Positions 44,384-57,570 are shown, numbered from the stretch's first letter. The stretch: 64,000 nucleotides of DNA from Macrostomum hystrix (GCA_950097015.1 CATNEN010000031.1:3164001-3228000), one strand, 5' to 3'. Program-made: numbers and translations. Notes: generated by a model from the letters alone, not told the origin.

Positions 44384-47300
44384 CTAGCATCGGCACAGTC
44401 GAGCCTTTCGAGGAGGGAAAAGACTGGTGCGCCTACGAGGAGCGCGTCGCCCTGTACATGACCGCCAACAGGATCAAGGGGGAGGACCAGAAGAAGGCTG
44501 TTTTTCTCACTCTGATCGGCCGCCAATGCTACGCCATTCTCCGGAATCTGTGCTCGCCTGCAAAGCCTACGGACCTGGACTACGAGGAGCTGGTCAAGCG
44601 ACTCAAGGAGCACTTCCAGCCAAAGAAGCCGGTCATCGCCGAGCGGTTTCGCTTCTACAAGCGGACCCAGAGGGACGGAGAGTCCGCAGCTCAGTTCCTG
44701 GCCGCCCTCAGGAACCTGGCGGAGACCTGCGACTTCGCCACCTTCCTGGAGGATGCCCTGCGCGACTGCTTCGTCTGCGGACTCCGGGAGCCGCAAGTGC
44801 AGAAGCGGCTGCTGACCGTCAGCACTCTGACGCTCGACAAGGCGAAGGAGATCGCTCAGGCGGCAGAGATGGCAGAGGCGGAGGCCAACAGCTGGCGGGC
44901 CAGGCCGGAGGTCAACCAGGTAGGAGAGGCCCCGCCACCGCGGCGGCCCTGCATGCGCTGCGGCTCCAGGCAGCACCTATCCTCCGAGTGCCCGCACAGG
45001 AACACCAAGTGCCACGCCTGCGGCAAGCTGGGACACCTGAAGGCCGTCTGTCTGTCCAGCCAGAAGGCCAGCGCCGGGGCAGCTTCGAGCAGTCAGAGGG
45101 GTGGCTCGAAATTCAGCGGCTCCAAGAGCCGGAAGTCCATCCGGGCTGTCAACAGAGGTGGGAGCGAGGTGCACAGCAGCAGCGACAGCGAGGACTTCGA
45201 GGTGACGTGGGTCTCCCAGGTCCGCAGCAGTGAGGAGAGCCACATCAGCGTCCAGCTGAACATCAATGGACGGCCACTAAAAATGCAGGTGGACACCGGA
45301 GCCTGCGTCAGCCTCGTGTCCAAGCGGCACTGGGAGCAGCTGGGCCGGCCGAAGCTGCAGAAGACGGAGGTGAAGCTGCGCACCTGGACAGGCGAGAGCA
45401 TTCCTGTCATGGGCTCGGCGGAGGTGGTGGTGGAGTACGGCAGCCAGGCCTGCCAGCTGCCCCTGATCGTCACCAGCCTGGAGAAGGCGAGCCCACTGAT
45501 GGGCCGGAACTGGCTCAGGGGCATCCGGCTGGACTGGAAGGAGATTTTCGCGATCAGCAGCCCAACGGTGCCGGCCACGACCTCCAGCCCCGCCACGCCG
45601 CCAGAACTGGACGGCCTGCTGCAGGAGTTCGCAGATGTGTTCCAGCCGGGCTTGGGTAACTTCACACGGCACAGCGTGAAGCTACGGCTGCAGGAGGACG
45701 CTCAGCCGAGGTTCTGCAAGGCCCGGCCTGTCCCGTACGCTCTGAAGTCCAAGATCGAGGCAGAGCTGCAACGGATGCAGGAGGCGGGAGTTGTCGAGCC
45801 GGTGCTGCACAGCGACTGGGCGACACCGGTGGGGCCCGTCAGCAAGCCAAACGGGGCCCTTAGGCTGTGCGGTGACTACAAGGTCACGCTGAACCCACAG
45901 CTGAAGACCGACCACTACCCAATGCCGACGCCAGAAGAACTCTACGACGCGGTCGGCGGCGGCAGGATCTTCTCCAAGCTGGACCTGTCTGAGTGCTACC
46001 TGCAGTTTCCGCTGGACCAGGCCAGCCAGGACCTGACCACCATCAACACCCACAAGGGCTTGTTCCGGTTCAAGCGACTGCCGTACGGGGTCAGCTCAGC
46101 GCCAGCGCTCTGCCAGCAGATCATGGAATCCGTGCTGCAGGGCACCAGCTCGACGTGTTGCAGGATCGACGACATCCTGGTGGCCGGCAAGGGCACGGCC
46201 GATCACCTCAACAACCTGCGGGAGGTGCTGAGCCGCCTGCGCAGCGCGGGCCTCCGACTCAAAGTGGAGAAGTGCCGGTTCTTCGAGAGCGAGGTGGAGT
46301 ACCTTGGCTCACTCATTAGCGGTGAGGGGGTCCGGAAGAGCCCCAAGAAGGTCGAGGCCATCAGGGCCAGCCCGAAGCCAGCCACCGTGTCCGAGCTGCG
46401 GTCGTTCCTCGGCCTGGCCAACTATTACGCCAAGCACGTCGCCAACTTCTCTACGAAAGCGGCCCCGCTGTACGAACTCCTCCGAAAGGACACCGCGTGG
46501 GACTGGACCGCGCGCCAGCAGTCAGCCTGGGAGGCACTGAAAGAGGCCCTCTCGTCGGACACCGTTCTGACCTGCTACAACCCCGACTGGCCGCTGGTGC
46601 TGGCCGCGGACGCCTCCTCTGTTGGCATCGGAGCCGTTATCTCCCACGTGGCGCCCGACGGAACTGAGAAACCGATCGCCTTCGCCTCCAGGAGCCTGAA
46701 TGCTGCGGAGAAGAACTACGCCCAGATCGAGAAGGAGGCGCTGGCGATCATCTTCGGCGTCAAGAAATTTCACAATTACATTTACGGCCAGAAGATCACT
46801 ATCATCACCGACCACCAGCCTCTGACGAGCATCTTCGGCCCAAAAACCGGCGTCTCGGCGACGGCGGCAGCGCGCCTGCAGCGGTGGGCACTCACCCTGG
46901 CCGCTTACGACTACGACATCAGCTACAGGAACACAAGCCAGCACGGCAACGCGGACTTTCTGTCGAGGCTACCCCTAGCGATCAAGGCGGAGTCAGCGGA
47001 CCCAAGCGGCGTGTGCTGGACCGACGAAGAGCGGCCAGGTAGCGAGGACTGGCCGCTGCTGGCCAGGGACATCGCCAGAGCCAGCCGCCGCGACGTCGAC
47101 CTGCAGGAGGTTCGGCGGTTCACACAGGATGGCTGGCCGGGCACCTGGCGCGCCTCCCAGGAGCCGTACCACCGACGGCGGCACGAGCTCAGCCTGGAGG
47201 ACGGCTGCCTGCTGTGGGGTTCGCGGGTTGTCATCCCCGCAGCCCTGCGGCCTCGAGTGCTGCAGGAGTTGCACACCGATCACACTGGAGTCGTCAGAAT

Positions 47301-48326
47301 GAAGTCGGTGGCGCGCAGCTTCGTGTGGTGGCCCGGCCTGGACCAGGACATCGAGCGGACGGCCAGCGCCTGCAGCCAGTGCCAGCAGACGCGACCGGAG
47401 ATGAAAGCGCCGCTACACCCCTGGATCTGGCCGGACCAGCCGTGGGAGCGGATCCACGTGGATTTCGCGGGTCCCATGGAAGGCCAGATTTACCTCCTGG
47501 TGGTGGACGCGCATTCCAAGTGGCCGCACGTGGAGCGAGTCGGTGGCCAGACGAGCGCCGAAGTCGTCAAGCGGCTTCGGCGACTGTTTGCGCAGTGGGG
47601 GCTGCCACGCCAGATCGTGTCCGACAACGGACCGGCATTTGCTAGTGCGGAGTTCCACGACTTCTGCAAGAGCAACGGCATCCAGCATATCCGCAGCAGC
47701 CCGTACCACCCGAAGACCAACGGCTTGGTGGAGCGCCTGGTAGGCAGCTTCAAGCGGGCCATGAAGTCCAGCCGGGAGGACGCGGGGATGCCGACAGACG
47801 GCTGCAGAACTGGCTGCTCGGCTACCGCGCTACGGAACACCCGACCACTGGCCGGGCCCCGGCACAGCTCCTGCTCGGCCGCGGTCTGCGCACCCGCATG
47901 GACCTGATGCGGCCATCGACTCGAGACCGAGTGCTGCGGGCCCAGGCCACGCAGAAGCAGCTCCACGACCGCACAGCTCGCCACGCCGACTACCTACCGG
48001 ACCAGGTGTGGGCCCGAGACTACCGCCGCGGCGCCGAACGGTGGGCGGAGGGCCGGGTTGCAGAGCAGACCGGGCCGCTCAGCTACCGAGTGGAGACCAA
48101 CGACGGCGTCATCGAGCGGCGGCACGCCGATCAGCTGCGTCCGCGAATTCCACAGGAGCAGCCTGCAGGCGACGCCGATGTGACAGCTGACAGAACCGGC
48201 GAAATGGAGGCCGCCGACAGTGGTGCGGAGGCCGGCGGGTTGCTGCCGGCGCGTCAGTCACTGCGGACGCGGCAAGAGCCGGACCGGTTGCTGTACACTG
48301 AGCTGGGGACTCCGAGAATGAACTAA
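44380..48326 (+). pseudogene. Gag-Pol polyprotein, frameshifted in integrase C-terminus
   Basis: One frame from ATG 44380 to the stop at 47907 encodes 1175 residues. It has a capsid-like Gag, two CCHC zinc knuckles (near residues 190 and 210, the second CHACGKLGHLKAVC), protease VDTGA (near 303), reverse transcriptase with a RIDD catalytic box (near 595, instead of the common YxDD), RNase H (AADAS near 742) and integrase H2C2 zinc finger (near 964-1000) with all three catalytic acidic residues. Near 47790-47800 the frame slips by one base. The conserved integrase C-terminal part continues in another frame, visible to the stop at 48324-48326. The copy is therefore broken late, unless this is a sequencing error. 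Confidence 0.9.
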
Positions 48327-48344
48327 AAAACTGCGGCCATTCTT

Positions 48345-48359
48345 GCGGGAGGGGAAAAA
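48345..48359 (+). promoter_or_regulatory. Polypurine tract
   Basis: GGGAGGGGAAAAA directly before the 3' LTR, the usual plus-strand primer site of LTR retrotransposons. Confidence 0.75.
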
Positions 48360-48360
48360 C

Positions 48361-48611
48361 TGTAGTGTTTGCTTCGAACTCTTTGTGTGCGCTCCGAACC
48401 CTTGTCTGCCCGTACCCAGAGTACAGTACGCTATCTTTCTCTCCCCACCCCCAAACAGGCGGAGGCATGTTGGGAAGTCTCCCCTCCCGGGAGCAAGGTA
48501 AATATAGTGGCCGCATGGCCGCGGTGAATCACGGCAAGCGAAGCTTAGCCACTACGAGGCTTCTCACGGACACACACTGTTCAGCTTTCTTATTTGGAGT
48601 CCGACTCCACA
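48361..48611 (+). repeat. 3' LTR
   Basis: A 251-bp copy of the 5' LTR with no difference seen by eye. Confidence 0.95.
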
Positions 48612-48616
48612 CTCCT

Positions 48617-49402
48617 TTTTACATAGTTCCATGATCCAGAGACTAGTTTGGTACGCACATCAACAAAAATATGTGCGTAGCTTTTTATAGCCTCTAAAAG
48701 TTGCAAAACGCAACTAATCTCGTTGATTTTTACTTTGCATTTTGATCCCCATGATTTACCAACTAGAAAAGAAACTAGCAAACGAGAATAGGCTTTGCAA
48801 AAAAAAATAGCTAATGTTGGAAAATGCAGCTGATAAATAAAAAACTTCTTTGGAATTAGTAACCGTTTTTGTCGTATTAAAAGCCACCAGTACAGATGTC
48901 CTATCATATCTGTACTTTTGCGTAAACTTGTGCATAAAAACGTTTATAACAACGCTTCAGAATAATAATCATAGCGACCAGAGACCAGGCTTTCAAAATT
49001 TTTTTATAAATTAAGTATAATTTTTTTTTATATCTAGCTTCCACCATATAGGCAAATATGAGTACTTAAAGTTCCTTATGGCAATATTTCAAAGTTAAGA
49101 TTACATAGAAATGTTCGGGAAATTTCCAAAAAATGTGTGCTTTAAATCATTGAAAAGGTTATAGACTGTGCAAATTATTTAAAGAAACATTCTGATTAAC
49201 TGAAAGTTAGTGAAAAAATAACGCCTGTAGACACTTTCCTTCTAACTTCTTAGTTCTAATGCATTACAAAGGCTTCTATGACTTGACCTTGACAGTGTGA
49301 TTAAAAATCCTTTAGAAAAATATTAAACGTCATAAATTCTGTTTTATAGCTTTGACCCTTGACTTATTTATCTTTTTAAAATTGTATTTCGTTAAGATAA
49401 AA
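48617..49402. other. AT-rich region upstream of the F-BAR gene
   Basis: AT-rich unique sequence. The promoter or a noncoding 5' exon of the F-BAR gene is expected here, but no convincing element is visible. Confidence 0.45.
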
Positions 49403-52400
49403 ATGTCGGCAGTATCTTCATGGGATAACAGATTATGGGTAAGAGCAACCAAATATCAATTATTTATTCAATTAAAATTACTTATCTATTTTACGTTTAT
49501 TGTTAGACAAACATTTAATCGTGCTGTTTATTAGAAAAAGTTGTATAAAATTTATTTTCGGTAGTGACAATCCCATTTTTAGCAATAAAATGCATGTAAC
49601 AAATATTTGGCTATAAATAATGTTATATATTTACAGGACTAAGGCAGAGAGACTGCGACTTGGAGTTGACTAAGTTTTATAGCGATTTATTTGTTGATTC
49701 ACGAGTTAAATAGCAATCAGTGCCAAGGTGTAAAAGTGAAAGAGAAAGGCATGCACGCGGTTGATGTATATTAGACACCAAGAGAAGTGAACACATATGT
49801 ATATAAGAAAGAATCTTAGCAATGTTAGGCCTAGCCTGGCCGGCCTCCATCTAAAAACTATGGTTTTGTTTCTATCCAGTGCATCCAAAAAAAAGCAATT
49901 AATTCATTTCTTTCAAAGAAACTGAATGCCAAAAAAATTGAGACATCAAATTTTGTGGGTATTGGCCAATACACCAATACCCCCCTCGCTACGCCACTGG
50001 GTTTGACCAAACTTAAGAACACATTTCTAGCTACTTACTAGTGATGTTCCAGAATTTAGATTTAGATTTCTATTTTAAGAATTTTTTCAATTTTGGAAGT
50101 AAGAATTTTTAACCCTATAATTCCACAATATCCCAGTAATCAGGTCTTAATAAATTAACATAAATTCACTGGTGTTCAGAATCAGATTTCAAAAGTGTGA
50201 ATTTTTTATTTCAAGTTTCTAAATTTCTTCTCTACTGGTCTTTAACAGCTCACATAAGGTGTGGCTTAAATACAAAATTAGCTACTTTTAGCAAAAGTAA
50301 ATGTTTAAGGAGTACAAAGTAGATCTGCATCTCTAAGAGAATCATAGTCTTGTTATGATACTTTGTTAAAATCTAAACTTTGATTTCCATTTAGATTCAA
50401 AAATCACTTTCTAAACATCACTACTACTCTCAGCATTGCCAAATCTTATACTAAGCACACAACTTTTTAAATCAGCGCCAAGGATAAAAGCAGAAAATAA
50501 CTAGTAGATTGTACTCTATTATTACATGCCCATGTTTCTTTTAAAAATATGTTAATTAAGAAGGAAGTAGGCCTATTAGTTATTGTAGTCTAAAACTTAA
50601 AGTGCATCATTGCTAAAGACAAAAGTATATCTCTAATAGAGCAGGAAAGCCCAATATATAAAGGTGAATATATTTATGTTAAAGAAATTTTAAGTTAAAT
50701 AAATGGCAGTGATTTGGTAGAAATCAGAATTTTGATAATGCTTGCTATATTTTTGGCTACTCATAGCTAACCCTTAGTTGTTTCAACCCAAAATTTTCTA
50801 TCTAAATTTCTAATGCTTAATAATAGCATCATTAACTTTTAAGTTACTTTTTAGAAACAATTCTAAGGTGTATTTTTTCAATAGCTTAAAATCTTAAAAA
50901 CCAAAAGATGATAATAGTAATGGCAGTTTCTAGATAGTTTTGCTGAATCTATAAATGCCATTGATAATTACCCCTATGATGATTTTAATGCTTAAATAAT
51001 GCAGAGCCATTAACTTTTGTTTAATTTTTAGGATACATACAATCCCCAGCTGTATAACTTCACCAAATATAATGCGGAATTTCTCAAGCACTGTTCAGAT
51101 TTTCTGGAGCGACGCTGCAAAGTTGAAGAGAAATATGCCAAGGATATCAAGTGAGCGATTCGTCTAGTTAATCTGGCCTACTGACAATTTGGGCAGTTAC
51201 AAATGGAATATAATATTTGTGAAAGCATCATAAAACTTTTAGAAAACTTTGCAAGGAATTCAAACCAAAGGAATTCGACAAAAAGGAAAAGTTTAAGTAA
51301 GTGACATCTGTTGTTCATTTCTATCTTGCAGCATTTTGTTGAATCAGTGTGGTTTAAAATTCTGACTGTCCAAGTATGCGATGTCTTGCATTCGCACAAG
51401 AGCAACATTTGCATGCGTGCTTTGCAACAGGCCCCCAGTGCTAACACTATTGATTACACAGGAAATGTCCAGTTTGCAAATTCTTAATAATATACTACAT
51501 CGAAAGCCTCAGTAAGAGTGCTGAATGTTTGCGTGAATGAACTCGTGTGAGAAAAACATCGGGCTACATGCATAAACGAAAACGTACATTTGATTTTAAT
51601 TCATTTACATTCTCTGTGGTCGGCATATTTAATTTCTATCTTAATACTGTCATTAAAATTTATACAATCAGATAATTATGAATTGTTTACCTTAAGAAAT
51701 AATAAATGAAATGTGCCCCCAATCGGGCCAGATTTTCCTCCTACAGCACAGGCACAGCCGAATGGCTATGTGGCGCATCTAAACCTACTTACGGCTGTTC
51801 AGTCCGCGGACTGGGAGGGAACGCCACACCCACCCACCTTTTTTATACAATTTTAACAGCTGGGTAAACTGAAGCAATGCAGGGATAAGTGTGTTGTTTA
51901 AGGTTTCAAATCGTTCCGGTGGAGTCAAGAATCAAGATCAATGTCCGACCTTCCAATCGAAAAGTATTCACGGATAAAAGACCAAAAAAGTTTGCGGACA
52001 TGAAGCAGACTGCCCACTGAGGAGTGCGCGGCGATAATGGTGCGGCCAGCACAGGGAGTTTTCCATAATAGGAAAATTAAATAATACCTTAATTAAATTC
52101 TGGAAAAACCTTCACATATAACCCGGAAAATCTACGCAAACCCGGAAAAATCTACGCAAACCTAGAAGAAAAATGTACGCAAACCCGGAAAACGTACGAA
52201 AACCCGAAAAATTAACGTTAATGCAAACTTTTTATTGCGGGAGCATACTTTTGATCCTTTGCAATTCCACTCGCAGATTCACTGCCCAGACGGCATTCGA
52301 AGCGTCCCTTTTAGAGCTGACCGCGCTGGCTAATCAGCACGAGAATCTGCGCGATCAGCTGTTGCAATCATCGCGGGATCTGCGCGAATATCTGCGCGAC

Positions 52401-55400
52401 ATGCTCCGTCAGGAGCAGCTGGCCGAGCGGCGGCTGGCGACCACCGTTAAGGAGGTGGAGCGCAGCCGGTCGCAGCTGGAGCAGGCCAGGGCTCAGTATT
52501 ACAAGGCGCACAGCGAAATGCGTCGCGCCTCGGAGGAGTACGCGGCCGCCAGGGAGAGCCGTGACGTCACCAGAGCCGAGGAGGAGCGCCTCCAGCTGGC
52601 CTATCAGACCAAGTCGGCACAGTGCGAGGAGCGGCGAAACAGCTACGCCAAGGAGATTACCGATTTCAACGCTGCGCAGGTCGGTCGCTGTTTTCTTAGA
52701 AACATTCTACTCAAGGATATTTTTAGATTCTGCGTTTTTTATTCTTTACCTACAACTATGAACACCATTGTATATTCCTATTTTCGACCATTTCTTGTCT
52801 CCGTCTCTTTATCTCTTCACACCACCTGATCCTCAGTTCTCGTAATCACCAGAGCCCCAATCTCCCCACCTGCCCACAGGCTGAGTTCATGCAGCGCGGC
52901 CTCCCTGAGCAGCTAGCAGGTCTGGAGCGGCTTCACCGGGACTTCTGCGCCACCTGCTGTCGTGAATTCAGCGCCTGGGCAGTCGCGCAGCTTGAAAGGC
53001 TTGCCGTGCAGACCAGCTGCGCCAACGCCTTGCAGCAGCACGCCCAGACTGTCTGCGCCGATGCGGATGTCACGGAATTCCTCCGCGTTACAGCGTCAGG
53101 CAATCCGCTGCCAGTGGATGTCCCCTTCGAAGATCTTCAGGGAGGTGACTCCGGCAGCGGCTCCACTATCGGCGCGGCTCATTCTTCGCCGGCTTCGGAT
53201 TCGGCGACTGTCGGCGGCAGCTCCGGCGGCCTGGACGCGGCGACACCTCCACAGAAGAGTCACCGGGCTGCTAGACTGTTCAGCACACTGCGGTCTAGCA
53301 GGGCTGTAAGTGTTCTGTTTCTGATCCTTGACCCGCTGACCATTCTCCCAATAGCTAATCTCCCTATAGCTTTCATAGCTTATTCTTGACCCAGGCGTTA
53401 AGTTTTAAATCCTAAATATGCTATTGACAGCTCGGACCAGCTCAGCAGAAGCGTCGGCTAGAAGAGCAGCTCAAAGAAAAGGAGGCTGAACTGCAGAAGG
53501 CCATGAAGGAGATGTGAGTGCAGAAATTGTGCTTCTTTAAATCAATGCATGAACAGCTACCATTATATTAACTGACTTTATCTGCACAAAACTGCAACCA
53601 ATCACAGTGAGGGCCTGAACAAGCTGCGCCAGACTTATCAGCACCACCCGGAGACCGCTGACTCCACTTCGCTAGCTCAGGTGGACGCCACGCTGCAGCA
53701 GCTGGTTAAGCGGGCTACAAGACTGCGCGATGAATACTCGGAGCTTCTGGTGCGCCAACCTGACTTGACTGTCTGATTGTTGAATGCAAATGAACGACTC
53801 AAACGCTTCTCTAGACCACTCAAAAACGCTTCTTTAACTGCTTCTCAAACGACTCGAACGCATCTCTAAGGACTCAAATACTTCTCTGTGGACTCAAACG
53901 CATCTTTAAATGCTCAAATACTTCTCTATAGACTCAAACGCTTGTCTATGGACTCAAACGCTTCTCTATGGACTCAAACGCTTCTCTAAAGACTCAAATA
54001 CTTCTCTATGGACTCAAACGCTTCACTATAGACTCAAACGTATCTCTATGGACTCAAGCGCATCTCTATGGACTCAAACGCTTCTCTATGGACTCAAACG
54101 CTTCTCTAAAGACTCAAATACTTCTCTATGGACTCAAACGCATCTCTATGGACTCAAACGCATCTCTATGGACTCAAACGCTTCTCTAAAGACTCAAATA
54201 CTTCTCTATGGACTCAAACGCTTCTCTAAAGACTAAAATACTTCTCTAAAGACTCAAATACTTCTCTATGGACTCAAACGTTTCTCTATCGACTCAAACG
54301 CTTCTCCATGGACTCTAACGATTCTCAAACGGCGCAATTGCTTCTCAAAATATGCTGGGCGACAAAACGATGTCCCTCAGGATCTAAGCAGCTGCAACGG
54401 CGGAAGTGGCGGCGCCGGTGACAGCCAGACAACGACGTCGGCCTCTCAATCGGCCAAGCCGATGCGAAAGTCTCGTTCGATTTCGTCCTTAGCCAGTGGC
54501 AGCGAAAAGAAGCGCCGATTTCGGTTAGACCTGGTGACCCGACACTTTAGCCCCAGTAGCAACAGCAACAGCACTGCTTGCTCTCTGGTTAGTGTTGATC
54601 TTGTTTTCTTGTTTCCCCAGGTTACCAATTCACACCACTTGGTTCCCAGATCCCCATTTCACACCACTTGGTTCCCAGATCCCATTTCACACCACTTGGT
54701 TCCCAGATCCCCATTTCACACCACTTGGTTCCCAGATCCCATTTCACACCACTTGGTTCCCAGATCCCCATTTCACACCACTTGGTTCGCAGATCCCCAA
54801 TTCACACCACTTGGTTCCCAGATCCCCAATTCACACCACTTAGTTCCCAGATCCCCATTTCACACCACTTGGTTCGCAGATCCCCAATTCACACCACTTG
54901 GTTCCCAGATCCCCAATTCACACCACTTGGTTCCCAGATCCCATTTCACACCACTTGGTTCCCAGATCCCCATTTCACACCACTTGGTTCCCAGATCCCC
55001 ATTTCACACCATTTGGTTCCCAGATCCCCAATTCACACCACTTGGTTCCCAGATCCCCAATTCACACCACTTGGTTCCCAGATCCCCATTTCACACCACT
55101 TGGTTCCCAGATCCTCAAGTCACACCACTTGGTTCCTAGATCCCCATTTCACACCACTTGGTTCCCAGATCCTCAAGTCACACCACTTGGTTCCCAGATC
55201 CCCAATTCACGCCACTTGGTTCCCAGATCCCCAATTCACACCACTTGGTTCCCAGATCCCCATTTCACACCACTTGGTTCCCAGATCCCCAATTCACACA
55301 ACTTGGTTCCCAGATCCCCAATTCACACCACTTGGTTCCCAGATCCCCATTTCACACCACTTGGTTCCCAGATCCCCAATTCACACCACTTGGTTCCCAG

Positions 55401-56693
55401 ATCCCCATTTCACAACACTTGGTTCCCAGATCCCCATTTCACACCACCTGCTCCCCAGATCCCAGCTCTGCGCATTCTTGCTCTCTGGTATTAAACTCAT
55501 TTCGTATAAAATGACAATCACCTAAATTTTCACTGCTACTGTTCTTTTCAGAAGGATCTGGAAGGCAAGAGTTTCGGCAGCAACGCAGGAGACAGCAGCG
55601 TTGTGTAAGTGGCCTAAATTTTTAAATAGAATCCAGATTGCCTATGCGTCACATTTTCTCGCCAAGTGGGCAAAATATTTTCGCTAAGTGCCCATAGGTT
55701 GGTTAATATCCCTGAGGTTGGTTACTATCCCCCAGATTATTGGTTATTATCCTTGACGTTGGTTATTATCCCCTCAGGTTGGTTGTTATCCCCTCAGGTT
55801 GGTTATTATCCCCTCAGGTTGGTTATTATCCCCTCAGGTTGGTTATTATCCCCCAGGTTGGCTATTATCCCCAGGTTGGCTATTATCCCCAGGTTGGCTA
55901 TTATCCCCAGGTTGGCTATTATCCCCAGGTTGGCTATTATCCCCAGGTTGGTTATTATCCCCAGGTTGGTTATTATCCCCTCGGTTTGGTTATTATCCCG
56001 TCAGGTTGGTTATTATCCCCTCAGATTGGTTATTATCCCCTCAGATTGGTTAGTATCCCCTCAGATTGGTTAGTATCCCCTCAGGTTGGTTATTATCCCT
56101 CGGCTTGATTATTATCCCCTCAGGTTGGTTATTATCCCCTCAGGTTGGTTATTATCCCCAGGTTGGTTATTATCCCCAGGTTGGTTATTATCCCCACAGG
56201 TAGATTATTATCCCCTCTGATTGGTTTTGGCCCATCATGACCGAATGGTCTTCAAAACTTTGTCTTCAGTTTCCGAAAATGTCGCACTTGTCAACTCGCC
56301 CTCGCCCTTTCATCGCCCATCGCCGCAACTAAATTTAGCGCGGCGACAGCGTTTGCCGACGAATTTGCCGACGAGTCGCCTCAGCATCCGGACGAGCCGC
56401 AGACTCCGCAGACTCCGCAGGCTCCTCAGCACCAGCAGCCCGATACGAGCTCCTCTGAAAGCGCGTTCGCTTCAGCAGCCGCCGCCTCCGCCGCCCCGTC
56501 CATCACAGCGGAGATGCTCTACGACTTCGCCGACACCAGCCAGCCGGACAATCTGACTGTGTCGGCCGGCGAACAAGTCGAAGTGCTTCAACGCGACCCG
56601 GATTGGTCGCTGGTTCGACGGCTACACGGCAAAGCCGCTGGTGAACAAGGCTACGTGCCCACCGCCTACTATGAGTACCTGTCCACTGCCTAG
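49403..56693 (+). CDS. F-BAR, HR1 and SH3 adaptor (CIP4/TOCA/FNBP1-like), ten exons
   Basis: Exons: 49403-49438, 51032-51150, 51243-51296, 52277-52679, 52880-53305, 53431-53513, 53608-53749, 54381-54587, 55552-55604, 56270-56693; all GT-AG and in phase, 648 residues. F-BAR helices span about residues 5-260 (SWDNRLWDTYNPQL, FLERRCKVEEKYAKDIK, coiled-coil TTVKEVERSRSQLEQA). An HR1 segment lies near 355-420 (KRRLEEQLKEKEAELQKAM, GLNKLRQTYQ), the Rho/Cdc42-binding coiled coil of this family. An SH3 domain closes the protein (587-646; MLYDFAD, WSLVRR, GYVPTAYYEYL). Such proteins bend membranes in endocytosis and recruit N-WASP and dynamin to promote actin assembly. The last exon may instead start at 56339 (same phase, 625 residues), where ACTAAATTTAG follows a pyrimidine-rich tract. 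Confidence 0.93.
49439..51031 (+). other. F-BAR intron 1, AT-rich
   Basis: A 1593-bp intron with no minisatellite and no element ends that I can identify, the one clear long intron without either. A segment near 49970-50000 (ACCAATACCCCCCTCGCTACG) resembles the edge of a transposon end but has no partner. Confidence 0.5.
51700..51970 (-). mobile_element. Diverged SINE copy in an F-BAR intron
   Basis: Follows the 26037 SINE in minus orientation: GTGCCCCCAATCGGGCCAGA, the AGTCCGCGGACTGGG palindrome, ACAGCTGGGTAAACTGAAGC and AATGCAGGGATAAGTG, then a decayed tRNA-like part (GGAGTCAAGAATC, ATGTCCGACC). Confidence 0.72.
53812..54330. repeat. 20-bp minisatellite array
   Basis: About 26 copies of GACTCAAACGCTTCTCTATG with variants CATCTC, CTTCTCTAAA and ATACTTC. 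It starts about 60 bp after the donor at 53749/53750 and ends 50 bp before the next exon. Open frames on the plus strand are repeat artefacts. Confidence 0.94.
54620..55478. repeat. 29-bp minisatellite array
   Basis: About 30 copies of a unit containing CACCACTTGGTTCCCAGATC then CCCATTTCA or CCCAATTCA. It starts about 33 bp after the donor at 54587/54588 and ends about 75 bp before the next exon. Because the unit is stop-free, the preceding exon frame runs on into it. Confidence 0.95.
55694..56222. repeat. 18-20-bp minisatellite array
   Basis: About 27 copies of GGTTGGTTATTATCCCCTCA, with an internal block of the 18-bp form GGTTGGCTATTATCCCCA. It starts about 90 bp after the donor at 55604/55605 and ends close to the last F-BAR exon. 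Confidence 0.94.
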
Positions 56694-56860
56694 TTTGCCA
56701 GAGCTCACTCCAATTAGTCAGGATAACCCAGGTGTCCTCTGTCTTGTACACACTCCTGAACCAAATGTTCGTTTCTTCTGGTTTGCGTCAATTTCGTATC
56801 GAATGGAGTGTCTTACAGTCGTAATCGAAATATGCTTTAGTTATGCAAAACAAGGGTATG
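56694..56860 (+). other. Start of the F-BAR 3' UTR
   Basis: Unique sequence after the TAG at 56691-56693. No AATAAA is seen before the next array, so the mRNA may end here with a weak signal or run into the array. Confidence 0.4.
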
Positions 56861-57570
56861 GGATCTATTAATTATGGGATATGTTAATTATGGGATCTAT
56901 TGAGTATGGGATCTATTGAGTGTAGGATCCATTAAGTATGGGATCCAGTAAGTATGGGATCTATTGAGTGTAGGTGTAGGATCCATTAAGTATGGGATCC
57001 ATTAATTATGGGATCTATTGAGTATGGGATCTATTGAGTGTAGGATCCATTAAGTATGGGATCCATTAATTATGGGATCTATTGAGTATGGGATCTATTG
57101 AGTGTAGGATCCATTAAGTATGGGATCTATTGAGTATGGGATCCATTAATTATGGGATCTATTGAGTATGGGATCTATTGAGTGTAGGATCCATTAAGTA
57201 TGGGATCCATTAATTATGGGATCTATTGAGTATGGGATCTATTGAGTGTAGGATCCATTAAGTATGGGATCCATTAATTATGGGATCTATTGAGTATGGG
57301 ATCTATTGAGTGTAGGATCCATTAAGTATGGGATCCATTAATTATGGGATCTATTGAGTATGGGATCTATTGAGTGTAGGATCCATTAAGTATGGGATCT
57401 ATTGAGTATGGGATCCATTAAGTATGGGATCTTTGAGTGTAGGATACATTAAGTATGGGATCTATTTCGAATTGGATATATTAAGTATAAAATGGATCTA
57501 TTGGGTATGGGATCTATTGAATGTGGGATCTGTTAAGTGTGGGATCTATTGGGTATGTGATCTATAGTGT
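56861..57570. repeat. 16-bp minisatellite downstream of the F-BAR gene
   Basis: About 44 copies of GGGATCTATTGAGTAT and relatives (GGATCCATTAAGTATG, GGATCCATTAATTATG, GTGTAGGATCC). They are arranged in a higher-order block of roughly 65-80 bp that recurs about seven times. The unit is closely related to the array at 61345-62525. Confidence 0.94.

Larger units (their letters stand above)
44117..48611 (+). mobile_element. Ty3/gypsy-type LTR retrotransposon, complete
   Basis: A 4495-bp element with two 251-bp LTRs (TG...CA) that look identical base for base, flanked by a 5-bp duplication CTCCT at 44112-44116 and 48612-48616. Domain order is Gag, protease, reverse transcriptase, RNase H, integrase, which is the Ty3/gypsy order. 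LTR identity means insertion was recent. It landed between the four-TM gene's stop codon and the F-BAR gene, in sense with both, and probably interrupts the former's 3' UTR. Confidence 0.95.
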
